Below are positions 35,129 to 47,300 of a stretch of 64,000 nucleotides of DNA, in pieces; the stretch's first letter is position 1; every line of letters begins with the position of its first letter. The stretch comes from Ctena decussata. Its lineage: Eukaryota; Mollusca; Bivalvia; Lucinida; Lucinidae. The position numbers and the translations under genes were made by a program. The DNA is taken from positions 33,968,993 through 34,032,992 of the forward strand of contig OZ022499.1 of NCBI GenBank assembly GCA_963989385.1. The letters are read 5' to 3'. Below the pieces are notes generated by a model. It was given only the letters and a program-made list of their open reading frames with translations. It did not search any database and was not told the origin of the DNA.

Positions 35129-37666
35129 CCTGCTGACGTATTTATACAGCCAGCAGAGAAAATAATTTGACACTAAATCATCCTCGCGTTTCCAAAATAT
35201 AAAGAGACACGAGGTTGAATTAAAATGGATAAAATTGTTACAAACTGCATTTCCATTAGGGTTTAATGACAACATTTATCAAGAAGATAACATTTCGAAA
35301 ATGCCTAATTTTGATGTATTTTCTCTTTTTGATATTCCAAAACGCAAGCATAGAAGTCATGGTTTAAGAAAAAGTGGTAACATAAAACGAAAAAATACTG
35401 CTGTTAAGAAAACCAATACTTCCCTTAAAATTTTGTCGGAAATACTAAAAAACCAAGGTCGACATTCTATGCTCTCATTTTTATGTTCTCTTCCGGTTTC
35501 TGTTAAATGCATTTTAGATAATGAGGCTAATAAGTTCTACCATAAGGGTCATCAACTGTACGAGGCCGCACTCCTGACAAGATGTTATACTCAACATGCT
35601 CTTCGTCCACTAATCGAATCTGAGATCAACCATAAAAGACATTTTCTCAAAATTCCTTTTATAAATAAAGGAATTGATTTTATTGACCTACAAAGTATTT
35701 TTAAGGATCGATCTGTAACTGCATCGATCCCGGATTATTTCGTGAAGAAGGAGCCACCTATCATATGTTATAAATATAACAAACCAATTAGAAACACTAT
35801 ATTTAACTTTAATAAACTGGTCTCAGATCTTGATGTTCACACAAATACACCCGATACATGAGATTGTATAGACTCCAAATTTATCTATCCTGCCGCTGGC
35901 CATGTCATTACAGGGAATCTTAATATTATTTCAGATTCAAGAATTCGTAACATTATTTCGAAGGGACCAAAATATAGATTTCCTAACCGTATTGATTTCA
36001 AAAAATGTAGGGAAGATATAGCCTGTTCTTTAGCTGATTTTGGTAATCGATGGTGCAAGCGGGAACATGTTGAGTCTGATGCCTTAGAGGAATGGAAGGT
36101 GAACATTTTTAATGTAATGGATAAACGTATTAAATTCTATTCCCAAAACACAAATCTTTTGCCGCCTAAACCTAAATAAACATTCCGTCACCTGAAGTTG
36201 GGTATCCAACAGTTTCATAGTAAGTACGTTCTGGTTCCAGCAGACAAGGCTGCAAATAACGTAGTCGTTGTTTGACGGTTACACTATATTAACACATTGA
36301 AGCAAGAACTTGGCGGCGCTAAGGCCTATGAAGAGACTTCAGAAGACGAAAAGTCTGTTGTCTTTAGGCACTGTAATGATATAGCCCTCAAGTTTTCTGT
36401 AAATGTAGAGGAACGGCAGGACAAGCTTCCTACGATGTACTGGTTACCTAAACTTCATAAACGACCATATAAAGCCAGGTTTATTGCTAATTCTAGTGCT
36501 TGTACCACTACTGAACTTTCCAAATTATTAACTTCTTGCCTTACCGCTAGCAAAATTCATGTAATTAGGTACTGTGAAAAAGTTTACGAACGGTCAGGAA
36601 AAAATTTGTTTTGGTCAATTAAAAATTCTACCGAGGTTCTTGATAAACTGAAGTCTAGAGGATATCGCGCGTCTAGTTTGTCTACATACGATTTTTCTAC
36701 ACTCTATACAACTTTGCCCCATAATTTAATAAAAAAGAAACTAATAAATTTAATTGAGACTACTTTTCAGAGAGAGGGTGCTCTTTATCTTGCTTGCAAT
36801 GATAAACATGCTTTTTTTTACTTCTGATGACCAAAAAAGGTTTAAAATGTGGTCTTGCCAAAATGTTTGTGATGCTTTAGTATATCTTCTAGATAACATT
36901 TTCATCAGATTCGGTACTAAGTTACACAGACAAATTATAGGAATTCCGATGGGTACTAATTGCGCTCCTCTTGTAGCAGATTTGTTTCTATTTTGCTATG
37001 AAAGAAACTTTATGATGTCTCTTTCTGATGATACTCAAGCTCATGTCATTGAAGCATTCAACTCAACGTCTAGATACTTGGACGACCTTTTAAATATTGA
37101 CAACCCTTATTTTGAAGAAATGGTTAGTCAAATTTATCCTGATGAATTGCAGTTGAATAAAGCAAATACTTTTGATACCGAGGCCCACTTTTGATACCGA
37201 GGCCCCATTTTTGGATTTACATTTAGCTATTTTAGATGGATTTGTTTCATCTAAAATTTATGACAAACGCGATGATTTTGATTTCGACATTGTTAATTTT
37301 CCGTTTTTGGATGGTGATGTTCCCCGCACCACTTCTTATGGTGTTTACAATTCTCAGCTTATTCGCTTCGCTAGGGTGTCTAGTCATCTGGCTGACTTCA
37401 ATGCTCGTAATAAAAGTTTGACTGCCAAGCTTTTACAGCAGGGGTATCGGTATCATAAACTTCGGAAAGCTTTTTCTAAATTTTATCGTAGACACTTTGA
37501 ATTGGTTTCTAAATATAATATAGGGTTAAGGTCACTTTTGCAACAAGGCCTATCGGAACCTGAATTTTATAGTGACTTAGTATATAAATTACGCAAAATC
37601 GTAGAGAATTTCCCGATCAATTTAAGAAAATTATCATACGATTTAAAGGCATTGGCTATAACATAG
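35129..37666 (+). pseudogene. Penelope-type reverse transcriptase of the Naiad-type element
   Basis: The coding stretch resumes after the foldback insertion. A linker (RHEVELKWIKLLQTAFPLGF and onward) leads to DT-UGA-DC at 35859, a C-x-C site with UGA for the first Cys. RT motifs follow: YWLPKLHKRPYKARFI, the motif A STYDFSTLYTTLPH with catalytic Asp, motif B GIPMGTNCAPLVADLF, and motif C RYLDDLLN with the catalytic Asp pair. Lesions: 1 nt shift near 35165; TAA at 36177; UGA at 36273 in ANNVVVV-UGA-RLHY, where a Cys is expected; an extra T near 36820; a 19 bp tandem duplication at about 37167-37204. Translation ends at 37666. The catalytic residues are intact, so decay is recent or mild. Confidence 0.8.
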
Positions 37667-37916
37667 ATGTAATGCGACAGTCTGCATGCTTAGTGGTTAA
37701 CCCAATCACGGTTGACAACTTTGCTGTCCTCTTTAATTGCACGCCGGTGGGTCGGGGTTCAGACTCTATGATAGCCCCTACATAAAGCTATATATTAGTT
37801 GGTTGGGGCCGGATGTTTGTCTGTTTCTTGGCCCACTGGGGTTAAACTGGTAGTCTTCTTTTGCTCCAGTACTCCAGTGGTGTTGCTGACGCCCCAGGGA
37901 TCTCCGGGTGTCTCAA

Positions 37917-38477
37917 CACGTTTTGGCTGTCGAGTCCTCATCCTTGCTTCATCACGGTCTTTTCTTGATCTTAATTGTTGACCGTGATGACTCTCTGATG
38001 AGTTAGGGGACCTCCATACGAACCGAACTACCAACTAATTGTGTGCACCGCAGCGGAGGGTGAGGGTGAAGGTTTGGGCCCAGAAAAACCGGTTTAACCC
38101 CCCCAGTAGTTATTACTGAACGTCCCAAGGCGGTTCTTTTGTTGCGGTTGCATTTGTTTTATGTTCGGTGCTGTTTAATTTATTGTGTTCTCAGTTTAAT
38201 CCTTCTGTCATAAAAATAGAAAATAGGTAAAAATAATTGTTAAATGATTTTCATATAATTTGCTTAGTCCGTTGTGGCCCGTCTGTTGGTCTAAATTATC
38301 TAGTTCAATAAAGATGGCTGAGTTGCCATCTATTTGGGAAAGAGCTGCTGACTCGGGTTATCACTTGTAATTTATTGTTTGTTGGAATGTCTTTGTCAAT
38401 CTTTCCCTTTGATGTTGGGGATAGGGTTTGGGATCTGATTCAGTCAGTTCCTGAAGTGTAGTTACTCTTTAAATTTG
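37917..38477 (+). repeat. Right pseudo-LTR of the Naiad-type element
   Basis: Second copy of the 561 bp direct repeat, differing from the left copy by scattered substitutions. The 3' boundary is clear because the LINE reading frame resumes at 38478 on the minus strand. Confidence 0.85.
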
Positions 38478-39002
38478 TCAAAAAGGTCATATCTTAGATT
38501 ACCAAAGCGATGGCAGTTAAATAGAAAAATGATTGGTATCCTCGACTGCTCGGTAGACACATATCGGGCTGTCTATTATATTTTTGGGAAAAGATGCTGA
38601 TTAAGGGTACTACAGTTTGTTCTTAGTCGAACATGATAAATCTGCCCAACTCTATTTCCATCAAAATAGTATGAAGGTATTTCAATGATACCTTTTAACT
38701 CATGCTTAAAAGTATCTATACTTGGGAATTCACGTGTAACTTCTGGGAGTTCATTCCATTCCCTTATCGCAGACGGAAGAAAAGAATTAAAATACAGATG
38801 AGAACTTGCAAATCCGAGGAGTTCCATAATTGATAATTGGCGGTACTAGAGAAGACAAATAATCAGGGAACATATGATGTTGTATTTTATAAAACAAACG
38901 AAGTTTATTTTGTTTCCCACGAGTTAAGAGGGTTTCCCAGCCAATCTCCTGAGTGAGAGAATTTTGGCATTTAGAATGGAAATTAAACGAAACAGACACC
39001 AA
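38478..39002 (-). pseudogene. LINE ORF2 C-terminal end, upstream half
   Basis: Read on the minus strand, the frame gives IGWETLLTRGKQNKLRLFYK, then FNSFLPSAIREWNELP, then a zinc-knuckle-like tail (SPICVYRAVEDTNHFLFNC). This is the C-terminal region found after the RT in CR1/Jockey-type LINEs. A stop separates the first two blocks near 38825 and a frameshift lies near 38578. The 5' end is truncated near 39002. The reading stops at RYDLF at 38478 because the Naiad element is inserted there; the rest continues at 32308. Confidence 0.7.
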
Positions 39003-39520
39003 GGAACAGTAATGACGACTTTAGGGCATGTCTAACGACTTTTGGGCATACGCTTTTTGGCAATCAAACGTTACTTTTTCCCTCTTCTCATATGTTCTTC
39101 TTTTATTCCAGTTTGGCAAACATGCATTGTGATTACTACAGTAACTGTATTAATTAAAACTGTTTGTTCTTAAAAAGCGAAACAAATGATGATCTAGAGT
39201 AAATGCAGAGAACGGTAATAAGGCTGTATGTAAACATAGGTTTGGTTTAACGTGTGCCGGGTTTAGCACGAAAAAGCAAATAACACATTATTAAAAATGT
39301 CAGAAATATGGCTTTTACTTCTACCGTCACTGTTTTACCTCACACAAAAAGATAAAAACAAAATCTCCTCTTTGTCAAGGAAACAAAAGAATTTTTAAGA
39401 CCATGCTACCTCAAATATACTCCTCGCCAAAAGTTTAGCATACTGTAAATTTTAAAGTAATTGTTACAAGACGTTTGGAGTAACCTAAATATAAATTCTT
39501 ATGTTTTCTTTATGCTTTAT

Positions 39521-40412
39521 CAGTCTGGGGACTTACGGTTTTCCATCACGCACATTTGTGATGGTCAGCCATCACTCTAACAGTTTTCAGTCCAACTCAC
39601 TAAAATGGCAAATTAACCCACTGCCAGTGTTCCGTATGGTTTGTTGGTTGATTTGATGCTTAACGTCCACGGTAAACAACTAAGGTCATGTCGGGACGGT
39701 CAGTTAACCCTTACCACACTATTCCTGGGCAGGCTTAGACCTCCTAAGCGGTTAACCAGTACTAAGTGCACATACTTTCGCCAGTAGCTGACAACTGCCC
39801 TTCTTAGATCTGCGGAAGGAGAAACAAAAGTATGTGGCCAGACCGGGATTCGAACCCAGGACCTCTGACTTACGAGTCAGGTGCCCTACCGATTACGCTA
39901 CCCGGCTCGGCAATGTTCCGTATGACCTGTGTACAATTAAAATTGATATTTGGTCCAGCCCTTAACTATTCGCAGTATAAACAGTCTGTATTTTGGTTAT
40001 TTCTACAGAATTGTGGTCAAAATTAGGTAAATTTTGGTGTGTATTAGGCTTGTTTTATTTCCTAGAAAAATACAAGTTTACTTTCTATCTTTTATAAAGT
40101 GTTACGATCAAAATTGTCTTCAATGCGTGCTTTTTTGTAACGGATGCTAACTGTACGAATTACTCAAGGTTTGGCACCAGTTTAAAAAAACGTACGTCGG
40201 GGTTTCTGGTTTTGTTATAGTCAGCCATAACACCAGATGAAACCAACGTTATGACTCACCATCACGTTACATCCTTCGGACATGAAGTGACATCTAGTGG
40301 TAAAAATTTCAGTAATTTTCTTATGGTAAGCCATCATGTCAGTTTATTTAAAGTGCATGGGTAGCCATCACAAATATGCGTGATGGAAATCCATAAGTTC
40401 CCATGCAGACTG
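39521..40412. mobile_element. MITE with CAGTCTG termini nested in the Tc1 element
   Basis: Inverted ends start CAGTCTG and include the shared segment TCCATCACGCA and TTTGTGATGG (39521-39575 against 40358-40412). A 5 bp direct repeat TTTAT flanks it (39516-39520 and 40413-40417). It lies inside the non-coding end of the Tc1 transposon. No coding sequence of its own was seen. A SINE is inserted in it, leaving about 600 bp of MITE sequence. Confidence 0.8.
39639..39913 (-). mobile_element. tRNA-derived SINE nested in the MITE
   Basis: A 275 bp SINE with 11 bp target duplications TGTTCCGTATG (39628-39638 and 39914-39924). Its 5' head (39832-39908, minus strand) has pol III promoter boxes: a box A-like TAGCGTAATCGG and box B GGTTCGAATCC. 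The anticodon-arm region is CTGACTCGTAAGTCAG, a six-base loop rather than seven, so it is not a functional tRNA. The body contains a conserved central block (GACCGTCCCGACATGACC, on the minus strand). Related copies: 56574-56840 and 22641-22793. Confidence 0.9.
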
Positions 40413-40730
40413 TTTATTGGATTCTGTCATAAACATCAATATGTAAGGAAAGTCACAATGCCAAGATTAAACTGATTATGTGTAAAAAGTTCAGGAACCT
40501 TGCACTGAAGTTCAGGCATAGTAAATTGCAACTTTTGAAATCCCAAAATGTTTCAATTCAATGCTTTGAAAATGACATTTGTTTATTCATTAAACACTTT
40601 TAGCGTTTATCAAATACTGAATTTATGTTACAGAAATGTCATAAGCACTTCGTCGAAGTTTTCATGTTCTGCGTTCGCTAAACGAACAACGTCAATAGTG
40701 GGTGTACCCTCCAGGTCGGTGGCGCAACTC

Positions 40731-41727
40731 TCACACACGTCTTGGCATAGCCTGGACAAGTTTCCGCAGAACTCGTGGTTCCAGATTTTTCCACTCATCA
40801 ACCAATGCACGTTCAAGATCATCAAGAGTAGCAACGTCATTCCGTTTGTTGACGCGACGTCCAAGGCGGTCCCAGGAATGTTCTATAGGATTCATGTCTG
40901 GACTTCTGCTGGGCCACTGAAGTTTCTCGATTCCTTTCTGGTGAGGAGAAGCTGTCACAAAACGTGCCCTGTGCGGACGGGCGTTATCGTCTTGAAAAAT
41001 GGGACGTAATCTACGATTTGCAAGAAAATGGGGGTAGACCAGGGGCTCAAGAATGTTGTCAGGGTACTGTTGTCCTGTTAAAGTTTCTCTTAGCGCGACA
41101 AGATCAAGTTTATGATAATGATCGTGTCTGAAGCAACCCCATACCATAATGGAACAGCAACCAAACATTTCAGTCTCCATTACAACGTTATGATCAAATG
41201 GGTCTTTGGGTCGATTCCAAACACGAATTCGCCCTTCCGTGAATCGTAAGAGAAAGCGACTTTCGTCTGACCAGTAAATGCGTCGCCATGTTTTCAGGTT
41301 CCACCGAAGTTTGTTGGCAGCCCACTGCAATCGATTCCCTCTGTGTTCAAGCGTTAGAACCGTTCGACGTCGCGGGCGACGAGCTTTAAGTCCAGCATTA
41401 TTTAACTGCCTATTTACAGTTCTTGTACTTACTGGAACGTTAAGATTCAACCACTGCTGGCGAAGTCGAGAGCATGAACGTTTGGGTTCTCTCACGGCAG
41501 TACGAACAAGCACCCTGTCATCGGCGGCAGTTTACTGTAGAAATTCGGGATCGCCCAGAACGTGGCCTATCAGTGACGTCGTTCGTTTGATGATACTTGG
41601 CAAAAAGTCTGTTTACTTGGCTCTGGGTTATCCCAAAACGCCTGGCAACAACAGTCTGCAATTCACCAGCTTCCCACATACCGACATTGCGCCATCTTTC
41701 TTGAATTTGTAAAGAACGATGTGCCAT
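40731..41727 (-). pseudogene. Tc1-family transposase (DD34E), one frameshift
   Basis: The N-terminal part (41727-41518) has the helix-turn-helix region: ELQTVVARRFGITQSQVNRL, then DRPRSGRSR. The catalytic part (41513-40731) carries the three acidic residues: RIYWSDESRF, FQDDNARPHR and SPDMNPIEHSWD. There are exactly 34 residues between the second Asp and the Glu, the Tc1 signature. The only obvious lesion is a 1 nt shift near 41515 (CCGCCGATGAC) separating the two halves. The C-terminus after AMPRRV looks complete. The protein would cut and paste the element using its TIRs; this copy cannot without the frame being read through. Confidence 0.9.
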
Positions 41728-42194
41728 GTTACCTTCTCAATAGTATGGACAAATACTTGAGAATTTGCTACATGAGGATATGCTACGATAAAGTTATGCG
41801 AACTGTACTACATTTACAATCAGCAAGTATAGCACGGTATTTTCAGAATGCTTATAAATACATGTCAGGCATAATGAAATAATTTATATGTATCATCTTT
41901 CTATTTTTTATTAATTTGTCAAAATACGCTGAACTTTTGGCGAGGAGTATATTTCAGCTAGTCAGTCACATTCCAGTAACTTGGGCCATTTTCCCTTGGA
42001 ACAAGGCTATCTGTCGAACGATTAAAAAACTTTTGACATGTAAGCAACCTAAACCATTGTTACTACCATAAAATAATCATATATAGCTGTCGCAAAGGTG
42101 ACGACCTTAGGGTCATGTACGTTACTCCTCGTATTCAGTGTCTGCTAAGTTTTGTCAGCTGTTTACGGTACACTGCCTACTGCGACAGTTTTTA

Positions 42195-42325
42195 TACGTA
42201 GGCCGGTCAGGGCAAAACATCTGGAAACTTTTTCTAGATCAGGGAAAAATCAGGGAAATTTGTGGTCGGTCAGGGTAATTTGGAAAGGACTTGGTAACTC
42301 TGTAAAAGTCAGGGAATTAGAAAAT
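42195..42325 (+). repeat. GTCAGGGAAA-rich dispersed repeat
   Basis: CAGGGAAAAATCAGGGAAAT, GGTCAGGGTAATTTGG and GTCAGGGAATTAG words cluster here. This type of text is a common short repeat in marine invertebrate genomes. Origin unknown. Confidence 0.45.
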
Positions 42326-42734
42326 ATATGGTTACGACAGTCTTCAGGAAACTTATTCTGTTCAAGGGGAAAAGAAAAAGTCCACGCTCATCTCCTCCGA
42401 ATTGAGGCATATTCTTGAAGGAAAGAATTATTTTCTCCTTGGCAGTTGGAACGCAGCTCCAAGGAGTAGGGATATAATCAAGCTCATAGCAACGAATTTT
42501 TGTTCGAAATTGTCGCCATCAAAATGGCTATCGACGAATCCCATAGTACTTTAAAGCCACCATACAAATTAATCAAATCGCCCCACCGGTTGAAATTTTA
42601 AGAGCACTTTTCTGATTTTCATTATTGAATATTTCTGGTAAAATAATTCCAGTACATCCTTTTCCGCCTGTGTAATTATTGCCGAAACAGTGCCCTTTAC
42701 GTCAGCGTCAAACATGTGAACAAAAAATTACGAT

Positions 42735-42880
42735 TTACAGCTTATTCGACTTTCTCCAAAACGCAGACCTATGCCATGAAAAATATTGATATATATTCTA
42801 CTATTATGTGAAATTTCAGAAAAATTGGTTTTGGAACATTTTAAAATTGCAAAATAACATCTGACCATCCGGTTTGTTAA
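42735..42880 (+). repeat. Repeat shared in inverse with 46635-46780
   Basis: GACTTTCTCCAAAACGCAGA, TGTGAAATTTCA and TTTTGGAACATTTTAAAATT are found in inverted order at 46635-46780. The two copies are about 3.8 kb apart. Confidence 0.6.
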
Positions 42881-43765
42881 CAAACAGAAAATGGCGTCGA
42901 AATCATGCCAGCCTTACGCGCTAAGTGTTCACTGCCAAAATAACAAACTCACAATTCGGCCTGTCCGTAGAAAAGTAACATCTTTCACTGATAATCTTCA
43001 ACCAAGACAGAATAAAACAGTCAAGCAAATACATTTTATTCATATTTTATTGTCAGATAGAATAATGTCAACTCTCACCTCTTTGCTCTAGCAAATCGTA
43101 AACAAGACAATTATTGACAAGCTTATGACGTGATTTTGAATCGATTTGAAGTTTGTATAATCATGGGTTAAAAGACGGACAAAATGACCAATTGATGTTC
43201 ATTTAGGTACAGTTCATGCTATCGTTCAGGATTAGCCTTTCCCTTATAATTTAACGGTAATTAAACGGTTATTTCTTTTTGCAATTAGCAGATCACGTGT
43301 TTGATTTCAAAAGTCAAATAAACGGTTGTATGTGAGTAACCTGGGCGGGGTGAGGAATGCCCCCCCCCCCCCCCGTGGGACGGTTAGAAGCCGGGATATA
43401 GGGTTTATTACACTTTACGCACAATTATGTTTATCCTTTGAGAGCAAGAATAAGAGGCAGGCCCCAAAGATACTTTATATTGCCGTGTCTGCTTGCAGCT
43501 ACTATTGAAATGTTGTTCAATTTACAAATACCAGCATCATCAAATATGGCGATACGTGTTGAAAATTTGTCTATTTGACAAATGTCAATGCGCACCTGGG
43601 TATTTGCGCCTTCGAGAAGGGTTAGCAGTTCAGTGAAACTCATCAGGCATCTGTGTGTGTGTGCGGGGGGAGGGGGGGGGGAGGGGCAGGGAAGGGGCAA
43701 CATTTACAAATCTGCAGGTAAACGGGTAGATCTACATAGGATAGAATAGAACATTTATTTCTCCA

Positions 43766-44360
43766 ATTAAAGGTATACTCCCTCGTATTTCATTATGAAA
43801 TAACCACAAAAGAATTAAACGGATTAGTAGTATGCAACACAATTAGGAATTGTGCAAAAAATCTTCATCCAAAAAGTCTTTGGTACGGAGGCAGAGACGT
43901 TATTTCATTGCGAACCCTTCTTGAATATTCATGAACATATTTTCGTCATAAATTGATTGACTCCCACATGGGAAAAAAGGCGTTTTTGCAAGCACGTAGT
44001 GGAGTAAATAACCTTACAATAGCATTAATCTCTAATCCTTGCACGTGAGATCTTTGCAGCCAATAACTGTCCGATGTTGATTAAAGACAGGGCTTAAAAT
44101 TATTCATGATATAACTTTTCCCTGATTAACCATGATTACTTGGCGTATCCAGTATTCAATTTTGGCGGGAATGACGACCCGCTATTCCCGCGTTTTTATA
44201 TATTTTCTTAAATTCTCCTACTTCGAGTGACCGGCACAAATTATGAATTTGGTAGATAAAAGTACTTTTACTATAAATCATCTGTATATCTTTAAAATGA
44301 TTTTTCGTGAGAAATTTGAAATTTAATAGAAACATATCAGGGCGTATATCTTTAAGGATC
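43766..44360 (+). repeat. ~590 bp dispersed repeat, copy 1
   Basis: Starts AAAGGTATACTCCCTCGTAT and contains TAAATTGATTGACTCCCACA, GTGGAGTAAATAACCTTACA, GCCAATAACTGTC and GGCGTATCCAGTATTCA. Two further copies lie at 52779 and 53364. No coding potential seen. Confidence 0.75.
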
Positions 44361-47300
44361 CTTTCGGGTATGCAGTCACATAAAAAATACAACAACAAAA
44401 AACATTTACTAATAATTCAGATCGTGTTTTCCTGTGTCTCTATCAAAATGACTGATGTTGCCTCGCATTAGAATAGTCTTGGCCGAGACGGTTCTATATA
44501 CCGCCGCAACACGTTTTCATGGATAACTGGCACAAATTGTCGTAGACTTATCATCAATACACAGCTTTATTGATTTCATTTTTACTTTGCGGAATTGGGA
44601 GACTCTTCAAATTTCTTTGCTCCCAAAGGAGCAAATGCTTTCCTCAAAGAGTTTACTCCCACTGCAAAGGTAGGCACAAATCAAAAATACTATTGCCGAG
44701 ATGCTTCCCCTGAAAGTGTACCCGGTTGCCGTAGGCCCACACATTTACATGTACACTCTCAATTTCTTTTCAGTTCCTTCCAAGGCTTAAGTTAACATGT
44801 TCATTCTTCATTTGAATGCCGACTAGAATTGTAACATTGTTATTGTCCGGTTGACTAGTAGGCCCAGGTATCTTGCAGTTCACCAGAAGATTTGCTATTT
44901 TTGCATTTACGAATCTTCCCGAAGGCACATGTAAAGGGCAATCCAGTACACTTTATACTCAACTCTGGGCTTAGTCTTCATACTCTGCGTCCTGAATTAA
45001 ATCATTGGGCAGTCGATTTCCGAATCGAATAGGACAACAGTCGAAATACATTCATTAGGCAATGATAGGAATTGAGCTAGCAATCTCATCTGAACAATCT
45101 AAGCTACCAAATGTGGTGACGTGCGGAAGGTTTTCACTTTTTTTCCTTATTTTCTGAGGGTCAGGAAGTACACGGGTGACTTGCAGCAAGCAAAGACTAA
45201 GATAGCTTGCACTACAAATGTTATAAAATGTTATAAAAGTTAAGATGAACAGCTTGCATGTGTGCATTCTGTTACAGAATTTCGCTGGTAACGTTTCTGT
45301 TCATGCACATTTTTATCAATGAAGGCAATGATGGGTTGATTGAATAAGTATATAAGTTCATGCGTATTTTAACAGTTCCTCACACGCCTGCTGTTTTCAA
45401 CTTTCAAGCAGATTGTTGTACACTGTCAATGGTCTTTACACTTCTTCAGGATGTGGAATATGCTAAAGTGAAGCGATTCGTATTCAGTTTAAGTACATGT
45501 ACATTACTATGCTTCCACGGAATAAATGACTGCTTTTTTGTGCCACGTGCCAAACGTCGGATGGCACGTAGCAAGCCTCAAAATTTTCCCTCACCTCCCA
45601 CACCTCCCACACCCCAACACATTTTTTCAGGCTCATCATCGAACACACGAACTGCTCTTCGTAGTACTTAATTCAGAACGGAAACAGTAAACTTGCAAGC
45701 CAATCAGGGTTTTGCTATTCGCTTATACAGCTTTGTATCTTGAAGCAGTTTTGTCAGACTAAGCAGATTTTGCTGTAATCACATCCGATAAGATTTCTTT
45801 TACCCTGTCGTGGCTCAACTGTTGGTAAGATTCAAAGATTCAAATGTAATAAATCTCAGTGTGTGTAACAACAATGAAGCCAAAATTTGGCCATTGAATC
45901 GAGCAGAGAGAGAGAGAGAGAGAGAGAGAGAACACGCTGTCAAAGCAACGCCCACTCAAGTCATGTTTGGGATCTATTCATTACTCCAGGCATCATTCAA
46001 GACGAAATCCCCCACTTCCCTGCCCCTCCCCACCCCCACCCCCTCCCCTCGTCACCAACCCCCTCCTTCCATCCCCCATCTGGCTTGTTTCTGTCTCAGG
46101 AACTATATGTTCTCTGTAATTATTGACCAAACTATAAAATCAGATTGTAAATTTTTCGAAAACTAGACAAACAAAACGACAAGAAATAAACTCTTTACTT
46201 CGTACTGGTACATTTCATGTTCGACGTATAATCCGTTTACATGGCATGCGGGCAACCAATAGCTCGAAGTAATATACGTCATTTTCACTTATTACGTTAG
46301 ATGTATTACGTCACAAAATTGACCTAATAACTTATTTGACAGAAAACAGATGACTGTTTGAAAGATAAATAATGTTAAAAAAGGATATTATTGTCACAAC
46401 TCTGAGTGTCAGAACGTCAGATTTGTACAATGCCAATCAGGTCTGAAGGCAGGTGAGGTTTTTAGTTTATTTTAGCTAACTAAACTCCGTATCTTTATTT
46501 TCTTCTTCATTTTTAGCAATCTGAGCTAATGTTTGTCACACTGTCGACCTTAATTTTCTGTCTAAACTGTGGCTGTCTAGAACGTATTGTTGGTGCAGCC
46601 TGGTGCCCTTACCACGTGGAAGACCGTTTCTAAAGCATTCAAACCACAGGTGCCATCTTTCATTTTGCAATTTTAAAATGTTCCAAAACGATATTACTTG
46701 AAATTTCACATGCTAAAAGAAGAAATAATGAAGTTTCCGATGGCATGGGTGTGTGCATTGGAGAAAGTCCCAACTCTCTGTAAATAATGTTTTATGTTGA
46801 TGCAAGTTTTCGGTAGAATCAAGATCGAGTATTGTACTTTGACAATGAATATTTTAGCATTTCATGCATTTTTGGTCCTGAGTTTTGTTGAGAAAGCCGT
46901 CTTAATACTAGTTAGCAAAGTAATTTTATGTGTGTTGAATCATTTTAATTTAGTCACGGCCTCTATATACATCTGCGAAGAAAGGAAAATTTCGTCATGA
47001 ACACTGTTCGCCATTTTTAGGGCCTATTTTTTTATGTGGAAGGATCCACCGTTGTAAAAACAATCACCGCTTTTCGAGGGTTTGCGTTCCAACAGTGGGG
47101 GAGCAAATTTTTTCATTTAAGAGTAAACCCCAATTTCCATAATTGCAGCTAACGACAAAAGTCATGATTTAAGATTTTTTTTTGATGTAGACTCCTTGGC
47201 TACAGAAATTTTCCATTCACCACAGGCCGGGTTCTAAACTGGAGAAGAGAGGTATTACCCGTGGCCACAGAAAGGTTGAAAAAATCCATGAATATTACAG

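Larger units (their letters stand above)
32309..38477 (+). mobile_element. Penelope-like retroelement, Naiad-type (GIY-YIG before RT), with pseudo-LTRs
   Basis: A 6.2 kb element bounded by two 561 bp direct repeats (pseudo-LTRs). Between them, in order, are a GIY-YIG endonuclease region, a linker containing a C-x-C-like site, and a Penelope-type reverse transcriptase. This order is the reverse of canonical Penelope/Poseidon elements (RT then GIY-YIG) and matches the Naiad clade described in invertebrates, some of which encode selenoproteins in clams. The copy is inactive: it has frameshifts, one TAA, a 19 bp tandem duplication and a 1.3 kb insertion. It sits inside an older LINE 3' end. Domain order and pLTRs are directly visible; the clade name rests on that order and the C-x-C site. 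Confidence 0.8.
39418..41949 (-). mobile_element. Tc1-type DNA transposon with TA target duplication
   Basis: Terminal inverted repeats of about 24 bp (left TACTCCTCGCCAAAAGTT at 39418, complement ending 41949) are flanked by TA on both sides (39416-39417 and 41950-41951). Without the 892 bp nested MITE and its duplicated TTTAT the element is about 1.6 kb, the usual Tc1 size. It carries one transposase gene on the minus strand. Confidence 0.9.
41952..43765. other. Intron sequence with minor repeats
   Basis: Holds the CAGGGAAA repeat, one copy of the inverted 42735 repeat, and the half-palindrome at 43578. No exon of the FAM20-like gene could be identified here. Confidence 0.4.

Noticed and set aside
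39841..39908. tRNA gene
   Set aside because: Box A and B are present, but the anticodon loop is one base short and the sequence is the head of a SINE with target duplications. The same holds for 56761-56836 and 27512-27588.
46583..46648. Candidate missing FAM20 exon reading RTYCWCSLVPLPRGRPFLKHSN after a CTGTCTAG acceptor
   Set aside because: The phase at the start fits and V-P...G-R is suggestive, but the end phase does not fit the 50755 exon, the donor is weak, and the 3' part overlaps a dispersed repeat (46635-46780).
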